This document shows, piece by piece, positions 1 through 11,900 of a DNA stretch of 64,000 nucleotides. The notes under the pieces were generated by a model. The model worked only from the letters and a program-made list of their open reading frames with translations, had not been told where the DNA came from and made no database searches. The DNA lies in assembly GCA_022592445.1 (NCBI GenBank), contig JABYQR010000063.1, forward strand, positions 97,138 to 161,137. Reading direction: 5' to 3'. The position numbers and the translations under genes were made by a program. The stretch is from Cytidiella melzeri. Taxonomy: Eukaryota; Basidiomycota; Agaricomycetes; Polyporales; Irpicaceae. Each line of letters begins with the position of its first letter. The first letter of the stretch is position 1.

Positions 1-518
1 ATGAGGACTATGGCAAGGAGCTATATATATCTGAAATCAATGTGCAGTGCTGATGATGAGAACCACGGCATGCACATGAAAGAGGTGCATTTGCATGTTT
101 CAACAAATCATGAAACTTCTTTGAGATTTATATATCAATAACACAGTACAGTGTCACGAGGCTTGGACTATCTCATTGTTTATGTGTAGTGGGGACTAGT
201 GCTCTGCAGAAATACCACTATAATGCATCAGAATCTTAGAACATCATTTAATACCTGTTCATTACTCTCCTGTTTGGTATAGAAGATCCCCCAGTACCCA
301 CATGGTGTTAGCAATAGACACATATACAGAACATATCAGATGAAATCTACACCATGATCCATATTTAATGGTCTAGATGTATATCTTTGCTGAATCCAGT
401 GACTTGCTTGGGGAAAATGGCAAGTGTACAACAGAAGGGGGGGAGAAAAAAGAAACAGGAGGATGGAAAGGAGTTGGTTTGCCAAGCCTGACATTTTTTG
501 ACTTTGTTTGTGATAGAC

Positions 519-671
519 ACACTAGGGGCAAACGCCGATTTCACACGCCTTGAAATTTGCATGATTACCCATTTAAATGTTAACTATCAGCAGATAATCC
601 ATGGGCAATTTTGGGCTCGGAATTGTTTCTTAATGTTTGAGAATACAAAATAATGCTATACAAATTCTGTG
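519..671 (+). repeat. Dispersed 153-bp repeat, copy 1
   Basis: This copy matches 60286-60438 in the same orientation with 7 mismatches over 153 aligned bases and no gaps. All four CpG dinucleotides of this copy (in ACGCC, CCGAT, ACGCC and TCGGA) are TpG or CpA in the other copy. It carries no coding potential. Homology starts at ACACTAGGGGCAAAC and ends at CAAATTCTGTG in both copies, so the unit has sharp borders. Confidence 0.9.
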
Positions 672-1589
672 GCTTTTCCGGCGCAGGAATTTCTGTTGTT
701 TAAGTGGTAGTTAAATCAAAAAGAAAAATGAAAGGAAAGTTACCTTTCAAGGCTCAGAAAACCAAGTGGAAAAGATGCCTTCCACGGATTCGGCGGGGCG
801 TGGGAAAAGGGCATGAAAAAATCAAGAAAAGGAAAGGGCGGGTAGAATTTCCGGCGGCCTACCTCGTTGCATGCACGTGCTACCGAAAAGTTCGTGAAAG
901 TTGTTTGCCACGTTATGTTTGCCATCACCCGACACACGTGGGAAATCTAATTGTTTTTACAATTTTAGGTCGGTCGGAAATCTGCCCGAAAAATCAATAT
1001 TCACACAGATTTTCGGAGCGCGGAAAGGCTGCCAGTAGATAGGCTTGAAAATTTGTAGAAAAATCACAAAAATGTCTTTGATTGTATATTAATCTAACCC
1101 CCCAAACATAACTATATATTCACGGGATTTTTAACATATCAAATAACTCTCACAATCATTTCACGTCATGTGAAATCGGCCTTTGCCCGCAGTGACAGCA
1201 GCCTGTTTCAATTTATAGCAATCTATCAGTTGGCAATGTCAGGTGTGATTGATGGCAATATTAGTTTTGTAACACCCCTATTATGGAAGCTGTTTCAGAT
1301 GTTAAAATTGCAATATTGAAGCAAATAATGGACAGAATTTGCAGCCCATAGTATCAAATCTTACTACTCTTACCTGTCAAATGTAGAACAGAAGAAGGAG
1401 GCAAAGAAGCAAGAGGGTGGAGAGGGGTAGGTTCTTTGTCCCTGACACTACACTTGTTTGTGATAGACAGGATACAGTTTCAGATGAAACAACTATATAA
1501 CCATGGATAGAGGCTGTGTGAGATGATAACAATCTATTGTTTGACACATGTTACAATTCCTGAAGAATGAGGAAGAAAGGAATTATGTC

Positions 1590-1627
1590 ATGGCAAGGGG
1601 ACAAGATCTAGGTCGACCCCTTGCCAT
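1590..1627. repeat. Perfect 11-bp inverted repeat (hairpin)
   Basis: ATGGCAAGGGG at 1590-1600 is the exact reverse complement of CCCCTTGCCAT at 1617-1627, with a 16-base loop between them. It lies in the gene-free repeat region. It could be a remnant of transposon termini or a small palindrome; a related ATGGCAAGG occurs at about position 10 of the window. Confidence 0.75.
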
Positions 1628-1919
1628 CACAAAGCTCCATGAAAGCAGACATCTTGTGTACACTAACACAACAGTACACTACTAGCCAAGACCACAAAGT
1701 GGGCCTACCTTGATACAATTATTGTGGAACTCAATCATTTGTCATCCAGTGTACACAGTAAACTCATTATAGTAGCAATATATCTGTTACATGTCTAGGT
1801 CGCTACAGTCGAGTCGGTATATTTGTGCCCATTGAAAGGCCAAAATTGTCCAGAGAAGTCCAAAAAACAGAGATACAAAAAGGTCAGTAGAAAGTAGTCC
1901 GTACATGATGAACAAAATG

Positions 1920-4476
1920 TCAAGAGGGGGGAGTAGACGTGGCGGCTGCTGTGCCGCAAAGGAACGCAGTAGACCCTTGGGGAGCGTTCCACGCGTCGGG
2001 GTATACACATCCGGGGACGGGAGCAGGCGCGAGTGCGGTGTCTTGAGGATCCACCCAACCGCTGCCGACAGAGACGGTTGCGCCGGAAAAGGTTGTGGGA
2101 GGCAAGGTCGGGTTGGCACTGACGTCGGTGTAAAAGGGAAGGAGTGTCGGGTTTGCGTTCATTGCGTTGGATAGGGTCGGGGGATAGACCTCGATGGTGT
2201 TTGTCGCTGCGGGTTGGAACACGCCTGCACCTGGGCCACCTGTCTGCCAGACGGGGTACTGACCTGTAAAGTTGACGGCAAAGGGGACGTTCAAGCTTGC
2301 GCATGTGCCGAGAGCGTCGCGGGGGTCTGTGGGCATCCAACCGTTCTCGAGGCCGAGCTGGTACGACCACATCGGTGCGGTAGGAATGCCCGCCACGGAC
2401 GAGTTGCCAATCTTGGAATATGAGGCGGGATTGTGATGACAAAAGAAATGGAATACTTACCTTCCAAGTCCAAAACATGTAACCAGGCACGTGCATGGCG
2501 TCCATTTCGGCCATGACGAACTGTTTGATGCCGTCCTTCATGTCCTGGGTCCAGGTCCGGTAGTCGTCCCAGACGGAGCAGTCGATGGTGGTGGGTTCGG
2601 GGCCGACGCCGACGAGCCACTTGCCGCACTGGCGGATGGGGTAAGCGTCGGTTGATGGCCGGTACGGAACGACTTACGTTGTTGACGGCGGCGCTGAACT
2701 CGCCGGTGATGGTTGGGCCAAAGTCGAGGTTGGACTGGTTCGTTTGGAATCCCTGGCATGCGGCGGGCGGCCAGTGATCCAGCGGCTGGTCTAGGCCTCC
2801 GCCGAACGCCTGGGACGACGTCAGACACGACCAAGAACGAGAGAGCGATGACGTACAATGTAGGGGTGTGTATCGAGGACGAGACGCTGAGTCGCGCGTG
2901 AGATTGAGCGAATTAAAAAGAAGAGAGGTACGTACATCAGCACCTGTCATGAATCCTTTCCACGGTGTCAGACCCTGGAAGCCGTCGTGGATCACGAGGG
3001 ACGGCCCCTTGCCAATGCCGGTCTGATGAGAAGACGTCAGAGCGTACGACAGCGGAATGGAAGCCGAAGCGTACGATATTGCGAATCATGTTGTAGGCTT
3101 CGAGATAACTGTGTGCACGTGTCAGTATGTACGTCTTATTAATAGATCCACTCGGGAAACTCACAAGCTGTCGAGCACATCTCTGCCGATGATTCCCAGA
3201 AGCGGTTCATTAATCATCCCAAACGCCTGCACGACCGGCACGTATTCGGGCTGACTGATAAACTCGGTAATAACGCGAATATATTCGAGTGTGCGCTGGG
3301 CGTTTGCGACGCCCATCGGTCCGTTCATAAAGTTGATGGGGCCGAGCCGGCCGGAGTGGTTGAGGCCGTTCTGCGAGCCCGGCGCCGTGTGGAGTTCGAG
3401 GTACATCCGCAAGCCGTACTTGCGAGCCCACTTGAGAGCCTTGAGCGCGTACGTCCACGCCGTGTTCGCCAGGAAAGGCTCCCCAGGCCACACATCCACC
3501 GCCCAGTACGGCACAGGCAGACGCACCCAGTTCAGTCCTGCACCTGCAATCTGCGCAAAGTCCTCCTCAGTCTGAACACAACCATCAGCTACGGTAGAAA
3601 GTCTTAGAGATTATTGCGTGCGTACAATGAACGTCTTGTAGTGCTCCTCCAGTTGCCCAATCCCCCCGCCGGGGCTCGTGTCGTTGCGCATCGCCACACT
3701 CAGCGTCCACTCGTCCACCGCAGGGGGCGACGTGTTTTGGTACTTTTCGTACAGCGCAGGAACAATGAACGGCTCCGTAATCAGCCACCCACCAAGGTTC
3801 ACCCCTAGAACAGTGTCAGAGAGAGAGATATATAACCATCTACCGACGCACCTCGAATCTCGTCCTGAGCCCAATCCCACGCCTCGTCCAACGAAGGCGA
3901 GTACGACTGCGCACGCGCACTGTTGTTGAACGGATTCTGTGGATCGTCCACCCCTTTGTGGTCGCATGAGTACACCCGACTACCGCACGAGAATGGCAAC
4001 TCACATGTTCCCCCGAATCTGTTCACATACGTAAACGTCACGCCGTCTTCAGTCGTAATCTGTGTCCCATTGCCTCCAGAGACCTCGCCCGTCGGAGACT
4101 CTGGGTTCGAGCTAGAGCCCCCGCCGCCACCGCCCCCGCCGCTCCCGCCAGCATGGCTGTGGCGATGGACAAGAGTGACCGGGAGAGCGATCGCGAGTGC
4201 GATGACAATCGCAGCAGCAGCAGCTACAACTCCATAGATCAGCCAGCGCTTCCGACGAGGGCGAGGGGCGGCGCCGGCTTTTTCGCTGTAATTGACTGCA
4301 GCTGGGTCGTCGCCCGTGGTGAGCATAGGTTGCGCCTGCTCTGTGACCGGGCTGCCTATAAAGGACGTAGCCGCGCTCGTATCTGCCAACGACTGCGCAG
4401 CTCCACTGAACCGTGTCGGCTCTGGCGGCACAAGAAACTCTTCTCGTTGCTCGTCGACATGCTCGTAACTGGCCAT
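1920..4476 (-). CDS. Membrane-anchored GH5 exo-beta-1,3-glucanase (glucan 1,3-beta-glucosidase D-like)
   Basis: This enzyme releases glucose from beta-1,3-glucan and acts at the cell surface in wall remodelling. The start at 4476 (MASYEHVDEQ) gives a cytoplasmic N-terminus of about 90 residues, one transmembrane segment (WLIYGVVAAAAAIVIALAIA) after a basic PRPRRKR, then a Gly/Ser linker with eight consecutive Gly, and the catalytic domain; this is a type II membrane topology. Family motifs in order are NLGGWLITEPF, WVRLPVPYWAVD, LELHTAPGSQNG, MINEPL with the acid/base Glu, and TITGEFSAA with the probable nucleophile Glu. The related enzymes I know usually have GEW at that point, so Phe here is a small departure. 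The gene is split by about ten short introns. The C-terminus after MFWTWK runs on about 160 residues and ends AAATSTPPS. Family assignment is firm; subfamily (GH5_9) is inferred. Confidence 0.9.
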
Positions 4477-4669
4477 GGCAGAGGGCAGCGAGGGGGAAAA
4501 AGAGGTCGCCCTGCGTAGATATACATGAGCGAGTGTGAGAGTTGATAGAGAACTCACAGTTTCTTTGGCAGGACCGCCAGCCAATCAGAGTCCGCCGAGG
4601 GTGATGGCCGGCGATGGAGGACCGCAATTCATAGAAAGATAACAAAACACACTTCAAATCGTTACACTT

Positions 4670-6602
4670 TTATTTCTTTACCGCATAGTCCTCCCAGCCA
4701 ACCTCCTCCAGTGTCCCAACCTTCTCCAGCACCTCACTCTCCAGACTCTTCATGTACTCCTCCGTCGCCCGCACCAGCTCTGGCATCGACACCCCCAGCA
4801 TCCTCACCGCGAGCAATCCCGCATTCGTACCGTTGTTGATAGCCACCGTCGCAACCGGAATACCCCGCTATCGTACCCATGAGCTCACTCAAAACACAAT
4901 CCAGGGTGCAGTCACGTACCGGCATCTGCACGATACTGTGCAACGAGTCCACCCCATCCAGCGAGCTCCCCTTCACTGGCACCCCGATAACAGGCAGAGC
5001 ACTCATCGCCGCCACCATCCCAGGCAGATGCGCAGCTCCCCCAGCGCCCGCAATAATCACCTTCAGACCTCGCGAAGCCGCCGTCCGAGAATATTCCACC
5101 AACCTGTCCGGCGTGCGGTGCGCCGACACAATCGTCAGCTCGTACGGGATCCCAAACTTGTCCAGCATGCGAGCGGCCGGCAGCATCACTGCCAGGTCAG
5201 AGTCTGACCCCATAATCACCCCCACCAGAGGAAACTTGTGCGAGTGTCCCGCCGTCGGCCGAGGGGGTGTAAAAAGCGCAACTTCGTGCGGGTTGGCGCC
5301 AGGCATGTTCTCGAGGAGCGGCCTCAGTCGCTCACGAAGCTCAGCCTCAGAATTCGCCACCACCGTGACGTGCCCCATCTTGCGTGCTTTGCGAGATTCG
5401 CCCTTTCCGTACAGATGGGTCGTCGCACCCGGAACCGTGAGCGCGAATTCTGCAAACTTTTTAATGTCCTCCAGGCTGTCAGACACCCCGAGAATGTTCA
5501 GCATAGCCGCAGCGGGGACTTTCATCGCTGTCGATCCCAACGGCAGCGACAGAATCGCGCGCAGATGGTTTTCATACTGTGAGGTTTCGCACGCTTCAAT
5601 TGTGTAGTGACCAGAGTTGTGTGGCCTCGGCGCAATCTCGTTCAGATAGATGCTACCTGTAACAAAACTCAACATCAATCACAGCATGTGCTGTTCAATG
5701 CTCACCGTCTGCGAGAAGAAACATCTCTACACCAAATATACCAGCGCCCTCGAACGTCTGAATCGCCGCCTCTGCGACAGAACACGCTCGACCTGCAACC
5801 GCGGGGTCTCTGCTCCTAAGTGGTGCAAACACGAGGTGGCACACATTGTCCTTGTGAATGGTCTCCACCGCCGGATACGACCGTACCTCTCCACTCGTGG
5901 ATCGCACGACCATCACAGCAATCTCCTTCACAAACGGAACCCATTTCTCGCAGTAGAGTGGCTTGTTCTTCAAGGCGACCAACGCCTCGGAGGCCTGAGA
6001 TAGACTGCGCACGACAAAGTTGCCCCGACCGTCGTATGCGAGCGTACGACTCTTGATCATGAGCGGAAGCCCCAGCCTCTGCGACGCGTGGTTGATAGAG
6101 TCGATGGTCGGGTCGACCTGAAGAAAGGGCGCGACAGGCAGTCCGCGAGACTGCAAATGCTGCTTCTGGCTAAACTTGTCTTGGATGATCCTGATCGTGG
6201 ACGGACTAGGCTGGACACCGAGCGAAAGCGACGGCTGTATCTTCTCCAGCACATCTGCGTTGACGTGCTCGATCTCTATCGTCAACACGTCCACTTTCTC
6301 TGCGAGCTCGCGGATTTTGGAAGGGTCAGAGAATGCGCCGTTCACGTGCGCTTTGAGCGGTGACTTTGGCAACACGACCTGTTTTGCAGGAGTGTATTCG
6401 CCAACATCCAGAAAGACAATGTCGACGTTCATGCGCGAGGCTGGGTCGGCCAACATGCGTCCTAGCTGGCCGCCGCCTGGTTTGTGGGCTTAGCACAGAT
6501 ATGCACGAGCTGGATTGCTGCAACTGCACTCAGCGAGCATCTTTGGCAACACATGAAAGATGACCCACTCTTACCTAGCACCCCTACTGTCTTGTTTGCC
6601 AT
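4670..6602 (-). CDS. ADE2: Phosphoribosylaminoimidazole carboxylase (AIR carboxylase)
   Basis: This is the de novo purine synthesis step from AIR to CAIR, done in fungi by a fused PurK-PurE protein in the cytosol. Exon 1 encodes [10 protein letters not shown], followed by a GTAAGAG intron and [12 protein letters not shown]. The ATP-grasp half contains [12 protein letters not shown], the block around [18 protein letters not shown], and a second part beginning [19 protein letters not shown]. The C-terminal PurE half has [37 protein letters not shown] and [18 protein letters not shown], then after a last intron [17 protein letters not shown] and a stop at 4670. At least three introns. Seven ACG triplets immediately precede the ATG on the coding strand. 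Its start lies 113 bp from the divergent RSA3-type gene, so the two share a compact promoter. The fused length is as expected for fungal ADE2. Confidence 0.96.
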
Positions 6603-6715
6603 CGTCGTCGTCGTCGTCGTCGTTCGTGCCAAGAGGCAAAATCGCTTCTGACTGTCGGCATGTTCCGCAGAAAATGCTACGGGCGTCAACGGCAGCTTGA
6701 GCAGCGACCACCACC
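6603..6715. promoter_or_regulatory. 113-bp divergent promoter ADE2 / RSA3-type gene
   Basis: The whole space between the two divergent start codons is 113 bp. It begins with a (CGT)n microsatellite of about seven units directly at the ADE2 ATG (6603-6624). No clear TATA box is seen. Both genes serve growth-linked processes (purines, ribosome assembly), so co-regulation is plausible but inferred only from position. Confidence 0.5.
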
Positions 6716-7348
6716 ATGCCACCACCGACCAAAGGCCAAACTGTCGCTAGAAAACGTACCAGAAAACGAAAGAGGCGTGTTGCCTCTTCCTCGTCGTCTT
6801 CATCGTCCTCGGGGCTTGACTCTGACTCTGACTCTCACCAAGTCTCTGTCCCCGTAGCAAAAAAACCACAACCAGAGCCAGAAAGCAGCTCGGAGGATTC
6901 GTCCTCAGAGTCGGATTCAGAGTCCTCTCGTCCGCATTCCCCAATACCAGCCGCGGCAGAACCACGCGCTGTCAACGTGCCACCCACCAAGGAACGATCA
7001 CTCTCTCCCAGTCCTCCTCCGCCAGCCACAATCCCTTCGTTTCTGCCTTCAGGAGTACATCTTTCACAGCAAGAGCAGGCTTTGCGATCAAAGTTTCGCA
7101 AGTTCTGGATGGCGTCCGTTGCTGACGCTTTCCAGAGCGACCTGGAGGAGATACGAAAGGTGTGCTTTCACAGCTTATCGAGAAGACGGCGAACATGACT
7201 TGGTGATCAGGAACCCGGTATGACTACCTCTCGTCTGGCCATCTTGATCGACTCGCTCGCGTCTGGGGCGGATGTGTTCACCGCCTCTACTCGTGGTGGA
7301 GACGTAAACGAAATGGAGGTGGTACTAGATGCTCAAGGTGCCACATAA
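6716..7348 (+). CDS. RSA3: Ribosome assembly protein 3 (RSA3)-like
   Basis: The predicted protein has 193 residues from two exons, 6716-7159 and 7211-7348, with a 51-nt intron at phase 0. The N-terminal 60% is a basic KRTRKRKRR stretch followed by Ser/Asp/Glu-rich low complexity and a Pro-rich segment. The conserved RSA3 domain lies at about residues 125-175: FRKFWMASVADAFQSDLEEI, then after the intron EPGMTTSRLAILIDSLASGA. In yeast Rsa3 is a nucleolar factor of the early pre-60S particle, working with the Dbp6 helicase, Npa1/Urb1, Npa2/Urb2 and Nop8. It is divergent from ADE2. The URB1 gene lies 1.6 kb downstream on the other strand. The name rests on the domain alone; the low-complexity part is not diagnostic. 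Confidence 0.85.
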
Positions 7349-7564
7349 GACAGTGCGTGACCTACATTTACTTGGACAGTACGAGCATATGTCGTGACCA
7401 ATTATGCTTAGATTGCTACATGCACTTTCACGGTCATGTCCACATCGTGCTGTTCTGCGCGATTTTGCGACACAGCCACCGAGCTCGAGGACACGCCCTC
7501 CCAGCGTCGGATTTACAAGGCTACAGGCGAGCAGCATAGTCCACATTGTATCGTAGGGATTCGG

Positions 7565-8853
7565 CTATGAACCTCGCAGTGCCACCAGGGTTCTCCTGTG
7601 GAACCTAATACCTGCATCAGGCTCTGCCCGACTCAAAAAGCGAGACATCCCTACTAAATGTCCTGCGTGTTCTATGCGCCCGATAGACGCAAAATGATAA
7701 TCCGTTGCGTTGATCAAGGCTTCCTGAGCGCGTTTCGGACTGAGAAGTTGGCGGTTAGCTCTCTCCGCTCGTCCCAACCTAAAGGTGAGTTGCTCACACT
7801 ACATCCGCCCTCTCTCCAAAGGCAATGTGTACTGGGATCTGGCCACATATGCGTCCCAGATACTGCACAGGTTTCGTAGCCCCAAGAGGGTCGCGATACA
7901 TGGTCTGGAGCGTAGATGAACGAGCCTGACAGACTGCTAGATTTGACCCACTCACTGTCTCCTGCTCGCGGGTACATGCCAACGTGTAGTGCGTCCCCGA
8001 CGTCGGATGGTCAGACTTGCAGAGCCCATATTGCTAGCGAGATGTTGTTCATCTAGTCAAGTAGCCGTAGAACCGACACTCACCAGGTACAGCCGACGGA
8101 CTCGCTCATCCCACGGGCGTTTCTGCACGTCCTGTTCCAATTCCTGGACTGATAGCCATGTATTCTTTCTACTTTCTGCCCTGGACACTAGCTTTCTTCT
8201 CAGTGCAGAAATCAACGTTTGCTCGATTGGAAGGAGGAATGGGTCGAGCAGGATGAGACTGGTGAAGATGGGCATCATGTTCGCAAGGAAAACGCTTTCG
8301 TCGCCGCTGTTAATAACTCTCTCTCACTCTCTGAATGAAAGATATCGTCTTACATGCCGCAGCCTCCCAGCGAATGTCCTATTCCAACGATTCTGTCGGT
8401 CCTGATGCGTGAGTGCGGGCCGCCGTCAATGTCGGCGAGCAGCAGTCTCTGAGCCGCCTCTGCGTATGTCTCGCATGAAACTCCTCAGAGACAGCAACTG
8501 CATCAGCACCCGTACTACTGGCAGTCATCTGTGCGGTACTCACAATATCCCGCGTACTTTTTCGATAGCAGCATCGAGTGGTTCAACACGGCTGATTCGC
8601 CATGGTTGGGACACTCGATAATCCACGCTTCTCGGATATGCGTCTGGTTGGATGTAAAGGCGAAGAGGTCAGCGACCGTCGGCTCGAGGGCCTCCTTGTG
8701 GAAGCTGGTCGAGTGTAGCACTATCAGGGTCAGCGGCACTCGGTGGCTCTGTGCACTGTCAAAGCTCGGGTGAGGGTAGCAGTTTGCTAGGATGGTGAAC
8801 GGGTAGTGTTCGTCGGCGTGGAGAGTCAACGTTCTGAACTGTGGACGAGCCAT
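7565..8853 (-). CDS. Alpha/beta hydrolase, LPX1-like
   Basis: The start is at 8853 (MARPQFRTLTLHADEHYPF). The order of motifs fits an alpha/beta hydrolase: LTLIVLHSTSFHKE (oxyanion strand region), AWIIECPNHGESAVLN, the nucleophile elbow GIGHSLGGCG (Ser), SLILLDPFLLP, CTREQETV, and the His region RIEHAGHLVGM before the stop at 7565. Four or more introns are needed; those closing to phase are about 50-60 nt, for example GTAAGACG...TTAACAG just after the elbow. It resembles fungal proteins annotated as peroxisomal lipase LPX1-like or toxin-biosynthesis-like hydrolases; the substrate is unknown and no clear peroxisomal SKL tail is present (it ends VALRGS). It is tail-to-head with URB1 downstream on the same strand, 70 bp apart. 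Confidence 0.8.
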
Positions 8854-8923
8854 GTCAAGGTGTGCGCGACATAAGAGCTCGACTTGCAGAATAAATTTGT
8901 GACTAGTTCAAACACAAAATACA

Positions 8924-11900
8924 CTATTCCGTGCGTATATTACGTATGACCTCTCTCCTAACCCATTCGCCTACCAATGTCCGCCGACCTGCACACGCCC
9001 GCCATACCAGCAGTCTCGTCGTTAAACCATCCCACGACGAGCATTTCTCTTCCACCCTCATTGCCGCACGCCAGAGCATTTCGACACACTGTCCCCACAG
9101 CTCCAGCTCGTCGACTTCGGTTCGTTTCCAAAGCGTATGAGACCGATGCGGAGCGCAATCCAAAATTCTCTCTGCAGGCTGCGGCCGACCAGCCACAGCT
9201 CTGGGAAGGCTCAACGTACCTTCCAGCGCCGTGAGGTGTTCCAAGGAGAGACAGATCAGGTTGTCTATCTCAGCAACCGACACCGCTGCCAGCGTGGTCA
9301 ACCGCAAAGTGACGCGCACAGCGTATGCAAGGACCCATCGGCTGCAAGCTGGCATTGACGTCAATCCAGTACACCTCAAGTCGACATCGTCAAGACCACA
9401 CACCTGGACTTTGCAGTAACGTTGCCAAGCATCGCGAGATGATGGATCGCCATTCTCCGCCTGTGGACGCTTCCAGCTTGTGAACGTCTACGGTCGCCAG
9501 GATATTCTCCAGGATCTTCACCCAGCCAAGCCCTTCGTCGAGCTTGATGCTCTCGAGTTGCAGCTCAATCCAGGATAGCAGCGCTGATCCAAGGACAAGC
9601 GAGGTCACAGCGTGTCGCTCGGAAGTGATGTTTGCAAGCAGCTATGTCTCTTCAGTCAGTTCCGTACCTCTAGATCAACATACAAAAAAAGGTACCTCTA
9701 GAATGCTGCGCCTCAGATGGAGGTCGGACTCCTCGCTGTGAAACATACTGGCCAGAAGATCCCATGTGTGTCGTTTGCGTAGGACCTTCCACTCCTGTAT
9801 ACCCACCATACCATCGCTCATAAACCGCACAATCCATGCACGTTCCTTCCTCCACTGATCCGAGACGCTGTATAACATGGAATATAGCAGCGGCATGTCG
9901 TTCACGTCCAGTTCAGGTCTTTGAAGAAGGAACCGCGCCGTCAGCGGATACGTGAAATTCGAAGGATAGAATACACCGCGAAGTGCGTGTGCTAGGTGCA
10001 AAGTGATGTACACCGGAAGGCGCGGCGAATGCATTTCTACAGTGGTTTTGACATAGACGTCCTTCAGAACATCCATAATATGAAGCACGTGGAGTTTCTC
10101 TTGAAAGTCTGCATTCTGCACGCTAGTCAATAACAAAAGAGAACATGTGCAGAGTAAGGACATACCTGCAATACGGAATACAGGCCTGCCAGCTGCGTGA
10201 GTGCAGTGTCGCGAACGTCATGGCTGTGCGCGGACAGTGCGCGTATGAGCATGCTCGCTATATTGGTCCGGAACATTGTCACCCAGCCGGGAGCCGTGCT
10301 GGGTACGCCTTCGATCAGCATGCGGGAGAAAACAAGTATGACAAAGACAGGATTATAGATGTGCTCGCCGTCCGCAGGAGCCGTCATCTTCTCAAGTGTG
10401 GTGACGCGCTGTGGGAACTGCAGGCAGGTTCTCAGCATACGGGTGGCATCCAGGCTTTGTACAGTCTCGAGCACTGTACTGGGAGGCATGTCGGGAGTTG
10501 TTGACCAGTGGACAAGCAAAGATGCGATTGACGTTTTCTTGGTCGTTTCAAAAAGCCTGAAGATCGACAAAAGCTTGCAGTCTGCTTCAGACATCGTTCC
10601 TTCGTACAGCGGCAGGAGAGGTTCCACGTGAGTTGACTGGCATGTATTCACAGGATGCAAGTGGAAGAGAGAATGCAAGATTGCGACCAGTCTGAGGCGA
10701 ACTTCAGCGTAGCGGATATCACCAGTTCTACCCAGTGCTGCAAATTTTGGGTGTTGCATGATATTTTGCAAGATGCGATTCACCGTGACTGGCTAGATAC
10801 AAGGAAGTTATTTCAATGCAAGTGAGCACCGACGTAGCAAACATACCTTCAGCTCAACACTCCCAAGCACGTCATTGATCAGCAATAAAACAGCCTTGTC
10901 CTGTATTCGGTACTGCACAGCAGCCATTACAAGAGTCTCCGCTGACCGCGAATTCATGCTCTTAAAGCGCTTGATGGTGAGAGCAAAGTCTGAAATCAGG
11001 TCGAGAGTCTTGTTGGGGAGTGCGCCGTCAGAAGAGAGAGCAGCGACAATCCATCTTGATGCATGTTCGGTGAGTTTGCTGACCGTGTCGCGCGTAACTT
11101 CAGAAATGGCTTTGGTCAAGTTGGCGAATGCGGAGAACAGGTACACGGAAGGTTCCTGTTTTCCGTTCGCTGCAGAAGTGAGGATACAGTCTACCACAGA
11201 TACTGGTAGCCGTTCAACCAGTGATAACAGGCAGCCACACACATGTCGAGTCTCCTCGGGTATGGATATCTCTTCCAGTGCAGAGAGTATTCGACCATAA
11301 GATGATACGATAACAGTTTCGGCTCCGTCCAGATCCTTTTCGATGTCCAACGATGTGTCAAGGAAAGCGTACACCACCTGCGATACAGTCTCAATGGGCC
11401 AGGTTGCTATATCGCTTGATAGCATCCACCGTCGAACGGCCGCCCGCGCAGATGCGCTTTTGTACATGGTAGCTGCGATCACAGAGATATCGTGTGATGT
11501 CTTGGTATCCTGCAAGATTAATTGTTCCACATCGACATGTTCAACGTGTTGACTCAAGGCTATCTTCCACTGTTTGTGGGCAAGGGCCATAAGGGAGCTC
11601 AGGGATTGAGTACTATCCGGTAACCCAAGTAGACCATTGTGAAAGATGGGAAGGCAAGTCTTGACAGCCATCGCAAGAACTTGTTTCGCTGCAATGGATG
11701 TCGGAAGAATGGATGGCAAGTTTCGCAACTGGTGAAGTCGACTTGCAAGAGCAGCCATGTCGTCGGCCTCGTTCAACGTCTTGCAAAGACCAAGCAGGAC
11801 TCCTTCCAGAACAGTGTTCGCATGATGTTCAACCGCATCGGCAGTGCTCTGGATATAGTCGAGAATATCAAGGAGACGAGCTCGGTCCATGACTTGCAGC

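Larger units (their letters stand above)
1..1919. other. Gene-free AT-rich repeat-bearing region
   Basis: No reading frame here looks like a conserved protein; the longest open frames are short, low in complexity and lack family motifs. The stretch holds three repeat signals: a 153-bp repeat (519-671) whose second copy is at 60286-60438, an imperfect internal duplication (about 425-522 against 1380-1480) sharing a purine-rich block followed by TTTGTGATAGACA, and a perfect 11-bp hairpin (1590-1600 with 1617-1627). The composition differs visibly from the GC-richer genes that follow. It is probably an eroded transposon area or intergenic repeat cluster at the left border of the gene block. Confidence 0.6.

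Noticed and set aside
704..1042. 112-codon basic open frame in the left repeat region
   Set aside because: It begins with GTG, is dominated by Lys/Arg from A-rich sequence, has no family motif and lies between repeats.
4879..5607. 242-codon forward open frame antisense to ADE2
   Set aside because: It mirrors the strongly coding PurE region on the other strand and has no motif of its own; GC-rich coding DNA often leaves such antisense frames open.
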